Shown here: piece by piece, positions 33,636 through 41,536 of the stretch
Layout of the letters: each line of letters starts with the position of its first letter
Numbering within the stretch: the stretch's first letter is position 1
NCBI RefSeq assembly: GCF_002095535.1
Contig: NZ_MLJI01000003.1
Coordinates: forward strand, 248,001-312,000
Reading direction: 5' to 3'
Source: Pantoea cypripedii
GTDB taxonomy: Bacteria; Pseudomonadota; Gammaproteobacteria; Enterobacterales; Enterobacteriaceae
Length of the DNA stretch: 64,000 nt
Made by a program: the position numbers and the translations under genes
The notes under the pieces: generated by a model
Told to the model about the DNA's origin: nothing
What the model saw: only the letters and a program-made list of their open reading frames with translations
Databases searched by the model: none

Positions 33636-35032
33636 AGACGCTAATCGTCACCGGCTTTGCGGCTTTGGTCACCTTTGGCGCGCAGGCTGATTCCCTCGAT
33701 ACCAACCTGCTGAAGCAGGGTGAACAGGTTGCCATCGCGTCAGACTGCCAGGCATGCCATACCGCGCCGGGCAGTAAAACCGCGTTCAGCGGAGGTTATG
33801 GTATTGCTTCACCGATGGGGGTGATTTATGCCACTAACATCACGCCAGCCAAAAGTGGGATCGGGGATTATACCGAAGCCCAGTTCTCGGCTGCGGTCCG
33901 GCATGGTATACGCGCTGATGGTGCGCAGTTGTATCCGGCGATGCCTTATACCTCCTACAGCATGATGACCGATGCCGACCTGCACGCCCTGTATTATTAC
34001 CTGAAGCACGGTGTACCCGCTGTCGAGCAACATAATCCGCAAACGGACCTGCCGTTCCCGTTTAGCCTGCGTTTTAGCATGCGTTTCTGGAACATGATGT
34101 TCGCTAACGACAAAATGTGGCAAAACGATGGCAGCAAAAGTGCGGAGTGGAACCGGGGTAATTACCTGGTTAACGGTCTGGCACACTGTAATACCTGTCA
34201 TACGCCGCGTGGTTTCCTGATGCAGGAGCAGCAGGATCGTCCGCTGGCTGGCGGACCGCTCGGTAGCTGGTATGCGCCAAATATCACCTCAGACCCGGTA
34301 AGCGGTATCGGTGGCTGGAGTGATGACGAGCTGGTGCAGTACCTGAAAACCGGTCGTGCTGCGGGCAAAAATCAGGCCGCAGGCGGGATGGCAGAAGCGG
34401 TTGAGCACAGCCTGCAATATCTGCCGGATAGCGATTTGCACGCCATTGCGGTTTACCTGAAAGGTACTGCCCCGATTCGTGATGAGGGTGAAACGCAACC
34501 GGCCTACAGCTGGGGCGCTCCGATGGATATCGAGAATAGCGTACGGGGCCGCAACCCCAATAACGCCAATCTCTCCCTGACCAACGGCGAGGCATTATTC
34601 AGCGGCAATTGCGCCAGTTGCCATCAGCCGGATGGCTCGGGTAGCGCCAATCAGGCTTATCCATCGTTGTTCCACAATACCGCCACGGGCATGCGCAATC
34701 CGAACAACCTGATTGCCGCAATTCTGTTTGGCGTACAACGCGATACCGCAGACCATCAGGTGCTGATGCCAGGCTTTAGCTCACCGTCATATGTTGATAA
34801 GTTGAACGATCAGCAGGTGGCGGATATCAGTAACTTTGTGCTGAAAAACTACGGCAATCCAAATGTGACCGTCACCGCGGAAGATGTTGCCTGGGTGCGC
34901 AAAGGTGGCCATCCGCCACTGCTGGCGCGCCTGCAACCGCTGATGATGCCTGCCATCATCGGGGGGATTATCCTGGTGCTGGCGATTATCGGCATTATTT
35001 GTCTGCTACGACGAAAAGCGAAAGCGCAGTAA
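33632..35032 (+). CDS. Triheme cytochrome c subunit of the dehydrogenase
   Basis: A 466-residue membrane-anchored cytochrome with three CxxCH sites: C39-QA-C42-H, C186-NT-C189-H and C327-AS-C330-H. A signal peptide (MKTLIVTGFAALVTFGAQA) precedes, and a C-terminal transmembrane helix (IIGGIILVLAIIGIICLL) with a basic tail follows. It transfers electrons from the GMC subunit to ubiquinone. Start chosen at 33632 by overlap with the upstream stop. Confidence 0.92.
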   Translation: MKTLIVTGFAALVTFGAQADSLDTNLLKQGEQVAIASDCQACHTAPGSKTAFSGGYGIASPMGVIYATNITPAKSGIGDYTEAQFSAAVRHGIRADGAQLYPAMPYTSYSMMTDADLHALYYYLKHGVPAVEQHNPQTDLPFPFSLRFSMRFWNMMFANDKMWQNDGSKSAEWNRGNYLVNGLAHCNTCHTPRGFLMQEQQDRPLAGGPLGSWYAPNITSDPVSGIGGWSDDELVQYLKTGRAAGKNQAAGGMAEAVEHSLQYLPDSDLHAIAVYLKGTAPIRDEGETQPAYSWGAPMDIENSVRGRNPNNANLSLTNGEALFSGNCASCHQPDGSGSANQAYPSLFHNTATGMRNPNNLIAAILFGVQRDTADHQVLMPGFSSPSYVDKLNDQQVADISNFVLKNYGNPNVTVTAEDVAWVRKGGHPPLLARLQPLMMPAIIGGIILVLAIIGIICLLRRKAKAQ

Positions 35033-35042
35033 TCATGCAACG

Positions 35043-35069
35043 GGCCAGGCTAATACCCTGGCCTTTTTT
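35043..35069 (+). terminator. Rho-independent terminator of the dehydrogenase operon
   Basis: GGCCAGG-N7-CCTGGCC followed by TTTTTT, 10 bp after the cytochrome stop. Confidence 0.85.
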
Positions 35070-35121
35070 ATGATTACATGTTTTTATCCCGGCACTGGAT
35101 AAAGAGGAATGACGCACGCTT

Positions 35122-36033
35122 ATGCGGAAAACAGATCATCTCGGCAGCATCACCGCCTTCGTTACCACGGCGCAATTAGGTAGCTTCACGGCGGCGGCTG
35201 AACGGCTGGGATTAACCAAATCAGCGGTGGGTAAAAGCGTCAGTCGCCTTGAGGAGCGGCTCGGGCTGCGTCTTTTCCAGCGCTCCACGCGCAGACTGAG
35301 CCTGACACCGGATGGTGAACGCTTTCTCTCCAGCTGCCAGAATGCCATCGATATTCTGGAGCAAGCCGAGGCCGAGCTGACGTCCCATATTTCGCAACCT
35401 GCGGGCAGGCTGCGCGTCGATCTCCCGGCCGCCTTTGGGCGGCAACGTATTCTGCCCATTCTGCTGCAAATTACGCGTGACTTCCCGGAGCTGGCGCTGA
35501 CGGTGACATTCAGCGAGCGCTTTGTTGACCTCATTGATGAAGGCATCGATCTGGTGATCCGCATTGGTGAGCTGGCTGACAGCAGCGGCCTGGTGGCCCG
35601 CAGGTTAACCACGCAGAAGCTGGTGATTTGTGCTGCGCCGGATTATCTGCAACGTCAGGGGGAACCGGCTGCGCCTGCCGAACTCAACCAGCACCAGTGT
35701 GTGGTCGGTTTCCGCCGTAATCAGCCTATTTCCTGGCTGCTGAAACAAAGCAATGGGCAGATGCTGCGTTTTACCCCGCCCGCGACGCATGAGTTGGCGG
35801 ATGGGGATGCCATGCTGGCGGCCACGCTAGCCGGATGTGGCCTGGCGCAGCTACCGTTGTGGCTGGTGGGAAAATATCTGGCCAGTGGCGAGTTACGTGA
35901 GGTGCTTTCCGGGCATTCCGGCGGGGAAGTGCCCATCAGTGCGTTGTGGCCGAAAAGCCGTCAGCTGCTGCCGCGCATCCGTTATGTGGTGGATACGCTG
36001 GTGAAAGCGGCAGAAGACGGCTTGCTGGATTAA
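35122..36033 (+). CDS. LysR-family regulator
   Basis: A 303-residue LTTR. The HTH is at residues 18-37 (GSFTAAAERLGLTKSAVGKS) and the effector domain resembles the AaeR/DmlR-like group (QPAGRLRVDLPAAFGRQRI). It ends 5 bp from the convergent MFS gene and starts 89 bp after the dehydrogenase operon. Target unknown. Confidence 0.88.
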   Translation: MRKTDHLGSITAFVTTAQLGSFTAAAERLGLTKSAVGKSVSRLEERLGLRLFQRSTRRLSLTPDGERFLSSCQNAIDILEQAEAELTSHISQPAGRLRVDLPAAFGRQRILPILLQITRDFPELALTVTFSERFVDLIDEGIDLVIRIGELADSSGLVARRLTTQKLVICAAPDYLQRQGEPAAPAELNQHQCVVGFRRNQPISWLLKQSNGQMLRFTPPATHELADGDAMLAATLAGCGLAQLPLWLVGKYLASGELREVLSGHSGGEVPISALWPKSRQLLPRIRYVVDTLVKAAEDGLLD

Positions 36034-36038
36034 TCAGG

Positions 36039-37214
36039 TTACGCCAGTTCCTCTACCAGCACGCTGGCGTGGTCGGCCCGATGTTTTATCACGATGCTGA
36101 TTAACGCCAGAACGGTGAAAATCACGCTGCTCAGCACTACAGCATGGGTGCCGAGGTGCGCAATAAACCAGCCGCCCGTCAGGGAACCGATGGTGATGCC
36201 GAGATTTGAGAAAGACATATACAGGCTGTTAGCGAATTCCGGCGCTTTGCTGGCTTCGCGCATCAGCCAGGTCTGACTGATCACTAATCCCGAGGAGTGG
36301 AACGCTCCCCAGAAAACCGTCAGCAGACACATACTCAGCGGTGAAAAGCCAAATAACCACACCAGCAGAAAAATCACGCTAAAGAACACCGGATAGAGGT
36401 GGGTGGTTTTTACCACATTTTTCTGCAAAAAGTGGCTAAAGACGAAATTGCCGACAAAACCACACACACCAAATAAAATAAGCATCGCGCTGATGGCATT
36501 GTTATGCAGCTGCGTAATGTTTGACAGATAATCGGCGATATAACTGAAACTGGAAAACATGGCGGCGAATATCGACGTCACGGTGGCGATAGTGAGCCAC
36601 AATTTACCGTTACGTAATACCGATAATTGGCTGGCGAAGGATACTTTTTGTGTGGCGGGCATGGAAGGCATGAGAAACAACACGCCAGCAAAGGCCAGCA
36701 CACAGGCGGCAGCGCCGAAATAAAAAGCCGCAGCCAGGGAAATATGATCGGCAATTAATCCGCTCAGCGGTACGCCCAGCACCAGACCGATCGCCACACC
36801 GGCAAATACACGGGCGGTGGCATGCGCGGCTTGCTCTTTGGGCACCGAACTGGCGGCAACCACCAGCGCTACGGCGAAGAACACCGCATGGGCGAGAGCG
36901 GGCAGAATGCGGAACAACAGCATCAGATTAAATATGTCGGTGGTGGCGTAAATCAGGTTGGAAATAATAAATACGCCCAGAATGCTCAGTAACACCTTTT
37001 TCTTATTAAAACCGGATAACAGCAGCGTAATAAACGGACCCGTGACAGCGACAATTACCGCATAGATGCTCACCAGAAAACCGACCTGAGTCGGTGTGAC
37101 ATGAAGTTGTGAAACTAATTTTGGCAGCAAACCAATAATCGCAATTTCTGTGGTTATCACGCCAAATACGGCGACAGAAAGAGCCAGTAAAAGCAATGTG
37201 CTTTTATTTTGCAT
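36039..37214 (-). CDS. MFS transporter, DHA1/AraJ-like
   Basis: A 391-residue inner-membrane protein with 12 predicted hydrophobic segments, of the drug:H+ antiporter-1 type (NepI/YdhP/AraJ-like). The N-terminus ITTEIAIIGLLPKLVSQLHV is characteristic. It is likely an exporter; the convergent LysR gene could be its regulator or unrelated. Confidence 0.85.
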   Translation of the reverse strand: MQNKSTLLLLALSVAVFGVITTEIAIIGLLPKLVSQLHVTPTQVGFLVSIYAVIVAVTGPFITLLLSGFNKKKVLLSILGVFIISNLIYATTDIFNLMLLFRILPALAHAVFFAVALVVAASSVPKEQAAHATARVFAGVAIGLVLGVPLSGLIADHISLAAAFYFGAAACVLAFAGVLFLMPSMPATQKVSFASQLSVLRNGKLWLTIATVTSIFAAMFSSFSYIADYLSNITQLHNNAISAMLILFGVCGFVGNFVFSHFLQKNVVKTTHLYPVFFSVIFLLVWLFGFSPLSMCLLTVFWGAFHSSGLVISQTWLMREASKAPEFANSLYMSFSNLGITIGSLTGGWFIAHLGTHAVVLSSVIFTVLALISIVIKHRADHASVLVEELA

Positions 37215-37656
37215 AGAACACCCTTACGAAAAAATCGCAAATGAAATAAAGGAAAAGCGGAATAGGGAACCTGACCTTTCCGGGACGGCTATCATCCTTA
37301 ACTTTTGGTTGCGGGGAAACAGGCCTCTGGATGTTACTGAGGAGACATAAATTCAACTATGGATGTCATCGGGTGAGCAGAAGGCAACAATCCTGTTACA
37401 ACCTGATGTTACAACTCCTGTGACTGAGCGCCGATTCTGAGCAGGAATGACAGTCGGAACTCGCGTCGCCAGATGGTTTTATTTTGTCATCGCATCTCGC
37501 CAGGCGTTTAACCACGCGCTTTGCACCGCCACATCACGCTGTGTGTAACAGCTTTCCTTAACACGATTTGCAGTGATTCAGATCGCAAAAATAATATCCA
37601 GATTCTCTTTAATAGAGTGCAGAACTACGAATCTACACGAAGGCGAAGGGGGCATT
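37215..37656. other. Intergenic region between divergent MFS genes
   Basis: 442 bp with no recognisable gene. It includes two direct copies of TGTTACAAC (37394 and 37407), 13 bp apart, which could be a regulator site. No terminator or perfect promoter was found. Confidence 0.4.
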
Positions 37657-38970
37657 ATGCAGGACCGTATTCCCGGAACACGTTGGTATCGCGTTATTGC
37701 ACCAATTTTGATTGTTTGCATCGTCTCCTTCATGGATCGCGTCAATATCAGCTTTGCGCTCCCTGGTGGTATGGATCAGGACCTGGCGATTACCAGCCAG
37801 ATGGCAGGTATCGTCAGCGGCATTTTCTTTATCGGATATCTGTTTTTGCAGGTGCCGGGTGGCCGGACGGCGGTGAACGGCAGCGGTAAACGTTTTATCG
37901 CCTGGTCGCTGGTTGCCTGGACGCTGGTCTCCATCGCTACCGGTTTTGTCACCAACCACTATCAATTACTGGCGCTACGCTTTGTACTGGGCGTATCGGA
38001 AGGGGGGATGTTACCCGTGGTATTAACCATGGTGAGTAACTGGTTCCCCGAGAAAGAACTGGGCCGTGCCAATGCTTTCGTGATGATGTTTGCCCCGTTA
38101 GGTGGCATGTTTACCGCACCAATCTCCGGCTACATCATCAACGTACTGGACTGGCGCTGGCTGTTTATTATTGAAGGCTTGTTATCGGCGGTGATCCTGC
38201 TGATCTGGTGGCTGGTGGTCAGCGACCGTCCGGAAGAAGCGCGCTGGCTGCCTGAGAAGGAAAAAGCCTGGCTGCTCAGTGAGCTGGGACGTGAGCGTGC
38301 GGCGGTGCGTGCCATCGCGCCCGTCAACAAAGCGCCCTTAAAAGCGGTGTTTCGTAACCGGGGCCTGATGAAGCTGGTAGCACTGAATTTCTTCTATCAA
38401 ACCGGGGATTACGGTTACACCCTGTGGTTGCCGAGTATTCTGAAAAACCTGACCGGATCGAATATGGCGGGTATTGGTTTGCTGGCGGCCTTGCCGTTTG
38501 TCGCGACCATTCTGGGTATCTATGCGATTTCATGGTTAAGCGACCGCACCGGAAAACGTCGTCTGTGGGTGATGGTGTCGTTGTTCTGCTTTGCGGCGGC
38601 GCTGCTGGCCTCGGTTATCCTGCACAGCAACGTGGTGGCGGCCTATATCGCGTTGGTGGTGTGTGGTTTCTTCCTGAAGGCCGCTACCAGCCCGTTCTGG
38701 TCTATCCCTGGCCGCATTGCCGCGCCGGAAGTGGCGGGCAGTGCGCGTGGGGTGATCAATGGTTTGGGTAATCTGGGCGGATTCTGCGGGCCGTATCTGG
38801 TCGGGATTATGACCATGCTTTATGGACAGAATGTCGCGGTCTGCTGGCTGGCGGGTTCGCTGGTGGTAGCCGGTCTGCTGACCACCACGCTGCCCAAAGC
38901 CTGTGACCTGAAACCATCAGAAGGGTTGGGGGATATGCAGCAGGATAAACTCGCAACCTATAAGCATTAA
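37657..38970 (+). CDS. MFS transporter, anion:cation symporter (ACS) family
   Basis: A 437-residue permease with 12 hydrophobic segments. The N-terminal IVSFMDRVNISFALPGGM and the signature loop GVSEGGMLPVVLTMVSNWFP are typical of the ACS family (sugar acid or carboxylate uptake such as galactonate, glucarate or tartrate). I chose the ATG at 37657 because AAGGGGG lies upstream. A sugar-acid substrate would suit the gluconate-type dehydrogenases nearby, but this is inference. Confidence 0.87.
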   Translation: MQDRIPGTRWYRVIAPILIVCIVSFMDRVNISFALPGGMDQDLAITSQMAGIVSGIFFIGYLFLQVPGGRTAVNGSGKRFIAWSLVAWTLVSIATGFVTNHYQLLALRFVLGVSEGGMLPVVLTMVSNWFPEKELGRANAFVMMFAPLGGMFTAPISGYIINVLDWRWLFIIEGLLSAVILLIWWLVVSDRPEEARWLPEKEKAWLLSELGRERAAVRAIAPVNKAPLKAVFRNRGLMKLVALNFFYQTGDYGYTLWLPSILKNLTGSNMAGIGLLAALPFVATILGIYAISWLSDRTGKRRLWVMVSLFCFAAALLASVILHSNVVAAYIALVVCGFFLKAATSPFWSIPGRIAAPEVAGSARGVINGLGNLGGFCGPYLVGIMTMLYGQNVAVCWLAGSLVVAGLLTTTLPKACDLKPSEGLGDMQQDKLATYKH

Positions 38971-38980
38971 CGGCATAGGC

Positions 38981-39010
38981 TGTGACGGCGCAATAAATTG
39001 CGCCGTCACA
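38981..39010. terminator. Bidirectional hairpin with ATAAAT-type core
   Basis: TGTGACGGCGCAA-TAAA-TTGCGCCGTCACA: a perfect 13-bp stem followed by AAAA on one side, between convergent genes. Its core GCGCAATAAATTGCGC matches the palindrome family noted elsewhere. Confidence 0.7.
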
Positions 39011-39013
39011 AAA

Positions 39014-39814
39014 TTACCAGCCTTTAATGATATCGCCTTTATAAATTTCGTTCGCTTTATTAAGCACTTCCGGTGACTGGAACGCTTCTTTCAGCTTCTG
39101 AATATTCGGGCTGTCTTTATTATCTTCACGCGCCACAATCGCGTTCACATACGGGGACGCTTTCCCTTCCATAAACATGCCATCACGTGAGGCGGAGAGA
39201 TTCGCCAGCGCCGCGAAGTTATTATTGATGATGGAAACGTAGACCTGCGGATCATCGAGCGTACGAGCCAGCTGCGGTGTGTCCACTCCAACAAATTTAA
39301 GGTTTTTCGGGTTGGCGGTGATGTCGAGTGTGGTTGGCAGCAGGCCGGCTTCGGGTTTCACGCTAATCAGCCCCTGGGCCTGCAACAACAGCAGGCTGCG
39401 TCCGAGGGTGGTGGCTTCGTTAGAAATAGTGATAGTGGCACCATCAGGCAGATCTTTTAACGATTTGATTTTGCGTGAATAGCCAGCGATGGGGAAAACA
39501 AAGGTGTTGGTGATCACCGCAAAATGGTAACCACGCTCTTTTGACTGCATTTCCAGATAAGGCAGGCTCTGGAAGGCATTGGCATCGACATCTTTGTTGA
39601 ACAGAGCTTCGTTAGGTTGCACATAGTCATTGAAGGCCACCACATCGACATCCAGATGATACTTGTCATGGGCAACCTGCTTTACGGTATCCCACAGTGC
39701 CTGATCGGGACCGGTGTTGATCGCCACTTTGACACTGTTGTTGCTGTCTTTATTACAGGCGCTGAGTAGCGTCACTGAAGCAGCCAGCAGCACGGAGACT
39801 AATTTCTTATTCAT
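39014..39814 (-). CDS. MetQ/NlpA-family lipoprotein
   Basis: A 266-residue lipoprotein with the lipobox LLSAC (Cys20) and the NLPA fold (VAINTGPDQALWDTVKQVA; DVVAFNDYVQPNEAL). MetQ binds methionine for the MetNI importer. No metN or metI gene is adjacent, so this is an orphan paralog as with E. coli NlpA. A MetJ-like box array lies about 75-105 bp upstream, supporting a methionine-related role. Confidence 0.88.
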   Translation of the reverse strand: MNKKLVSVLLAASVTLLSACNKDSNNSVKVAINTGPDQALWDTVKQVAHDKYHLDVDVVAFNDYVQPNEALFNKDVDANAFQSLPYLEMQSKERGYHFAVITNTFVFPIAGYSRKIKSLKDLPDGATITISNEATTLGRSLLLLQAQGLISVKPEAGLLPTTLDITANPKNLKFVGVDTPQLARTLDDPQVYVSIINNNFAALANLSASRDGMFMEGKASPYVNAIVAREDNKDSPNIQKLKEAFQSPEVLNKANEIYKGDIIKGW

Positions 39815-39887
39815 AACGAAGTTCCTTTCTAAAAATCTGATGATCTCTACCTGCGTAACAGGTCGGGTACAGGGAGCGCACTATAAT

Positions 39888-39919
39888 CTACATCTGGACG
39901 TCTGTACATCCAGATGGAA
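39888..39919 (-). promoter_or_regulatory. MetJ-like met-box array
   Basis: Four phased 8-mers: CTACATCT, GGACGTCT, GTACATCC, AGATGGAA. They match AGACGTCT at 5, 7, 4 and about 4 positions. A TATAGT -10 candidate on the minus strand lies next to them (39880-39885). Weak individual boxes are normal for cooperative MetJ sites. Confidence 0.45.
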
Positions 39920-40041
39920 ATCGTTTGCTGAAAATTACAGCGCAGCTGGCGTCGGATTTCGCCAGTTTTGAAAAGTCGCTGCCATGTTTTTCGCCGATAA
40001 TAGCGCGCTAAAACTTTGCCTAATTTCCAGGGAATATCACG

Positions 40042-41157
40042 ATGTTTCACCTGATTTTCAGCATACCCGGCTGGTATGTCATCGCGCGTTTTATCGCTCC
40101 CCTGGCGTTGCCGCTTGGGGTGAAGATTCTGTTCTCGGCTGTGGTGTTGCTTGCCACGCAGTATCTGTGGTTGAGTCGTTTTACCTCCGGCAGCATCATG
40201 TCGCCGGAAATGCCGCGTCCGGTGATTATCCTGTTCAACTGGGCTTTCTGCGCGGTGCTGTTTCTCGCCATGCTGCAGGTGCTCATCGATGCGGTGGGGC
40301 TGATCGCGCTGTTGGCGGGGCATCCGCTGGTGATTTCGCCCGAGGTTCGTTACCTGGCTGGGGGCATCGCCATGCTGCTGGCCGCAGTGGGTGTACATCA
40401 GGCGATACGCGTCCCACCGGTGAAAGATGTGGTCTTCAACATTAAAAACCTGCCCGCTGAGTTTGAAGGTTATCAGTTGTTGCAGCTGACGGACTTACAC
40501 ATCAGCAAACTGTTTAATGGAAAATGGACAGCGAAGATGGTGGAGAAGGCGATGGCGCTGGAGGTGGACCTGATTGTCGTCACCGGTGATGTGATTGATG
40601 GCACGCTGAACAATCGACGCAATGATGTTGCACCGTTACAGGGCCTGAGCGCGCCTGATGGCGTGTTTGCCATTACCGGCAATCACGAATATTTCTTTGA
40701 GCAGGCGCGCTGGACGGAACATCTCGCCGCGCTCGGGCTGAAGCCCTTGCTTAACAGCCATGCGGTGGTGACCCGCGATGATGCCAGCCTGGTCATTGTC
40801 GGCGTAACCGATGCGTCGGCCCCTGGCCGAGGTGCGCCGGGACCGGATTTGGCCCGTGCCTTGTCGGGTGCGCCGCTCAATGCACCGGTGGTGTTGCTGG
40901 ACCATCAACCGCGCAACGCGCGCCAGAATGCGGCGCAGGGAGCGGATGTACAGCTATCCGGCCACACCCACGGCGGCCTGATTGCCGGGTTTGATCGCCT
41001 GTTTGCTAAACCGAATGGTGGATTTGTTTCCGGGCTTTATGCCGTAGAAGGTATGCAACTCTACGTCAATAACGGCACGGCGCTGTGGCCGGGCATGGCC
41101 GTGCGTTTAGGACGTCCTTCTGAACTGACGCGCATTACGCTGAAAAGAGCAAACTGA
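40042..41157 (+). CDS. Membrane-anchored metallophosphoesterase
   Basis: A 371-residue calcineurin-like phosphoesterase. The first 130 residues carry three to four hydrophobic segments; the catalytic domain follows with QLTDLHIS, VVTGDVIDG, AITGNHEYFF and LSGHTHGG, the full metal-binding motif set of the YkuE/YaeI group. These act on lipid-linked phosphates such as UDP-sugar or phospholipid derivatives at the membrane. Substrate unknown. Confidence 0.88.
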   Translation: MFHLIFSIPGWYVIARFIAPLALPLGVKILFSAVVLLATQYLWLSRFTSGSIMSPEMPRPVIILFNWAFCAVLFLAMLQVLIDAVGLIALLAGHPLVISPEVRYLAGGIAMLLAAVGVHQAIRVPPVKDVVFNIKNLPAEFEGYQLLQLTDLHISKLFNGKWTAKMVEKAMALEVDLIVVTGDVIDGTLNNRRNDVAPLQGLSAPDGVFAITGNHEYFFEQARWTEHLAALGLKPLLNSHAVVTRDDASLVIVGVTDASAPGRGAPGPDLARALSGAPLNAPVVLLDHQPRNARQNAAQGADVQLSGHTHGGLIAGFDRLFAKPNGGFVSGLYAVEGMQLYVNNGTALWPGMAVRLGRPSELTRITLKRAN

Positions 41158-41159
41158 GT

Positions 41160-41181
41160 GATGGGGGCGCGTAGCCCCATC
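41160..41181 (+). terminator. Hairpin after the phosphoesterase gene
   Basis: GATGGGG...CCCCATC stem immediately after the stop, with no U tract. The 379-bp gap 41158-41536 holds this hairpin, three ATAAAT-core palindromes and the gcd promoter region. Confidence 0.5.
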
Positions 41182-41189
41182 ACTACTGT

Positions 41190-41211
41190 GCGCGATAAAT
41201 CGCGCCGCTAC
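41190..41211. repeat. Intergenic palindromic repeat (copy 3)
   Basis: Exact copy of the 22-bp sequence at 2765 and 16486. Confidence 0.8.
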
Positions 41212-41236
41212 GGCTCCGTGCGATTATTGGCCTGGT

Positions 41237-41250
41237 CGGCATAAATGCCG
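41237..41250. repeat. Palindrome CGGCATAAATGCCG
   Basis: Same ATAAAT core as the 22-bp repeat but with a different, still self-complementary stem. Confidence 0.65.
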
Positions 41251-41265
41251 CCCCCACAGGCGTAA

Positions 41266-41285
41266 GGTGCGAATTTATTCGCACC
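41266..41285. repeat. Palindrome GGTGCGAATTTATTCGCACC
   Basis: Third palindrome in this gap; the reverse-complement core (ATTTAT) is flanked by a third stem sequence. Confidence 0.65.
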
Positions 41286-41466
41286 AGGGATTGACGCTCA
41301 AGACGGTAGCTACGAGTGATATCGTTTCCACTTAAACTCCATTTCATCAAACCCTCCATATCGATAACTTCAATTCAGAAATAAATAACAACAATTAAAC
41401 ATTTGATAAATAAGTTAATTTGTAATTTTTAGAGGAAATTAGCACAGAATTATAATGTAAATACTT

Positions 41467-41482
41467 TGTGATAACGTTTACA
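41467..41482. promoter_or_regulatory. CRP-like site upstream of gcd
   Basis: TGTGA-TAACGT-TTACA: close to TGTGA-N6-TCACA, 54 bp before the gcd start. Glucose dehydrogenase genes of enterobacteria are known to respond to cAMP-CRP. Confidence 0.5.
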
Positions 41483-41536
41483 CTAATGATGTAAATTATT
41501 TACAGTTGTCACGTTTCCCCCTGCAAGGTTAATAAA

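Noticed and set aside
37394..37415. Direct repeat TGTTACAAC twice
   Set aside because: Too short to assign to a regulator; kept only as a note in the intergenic entry.
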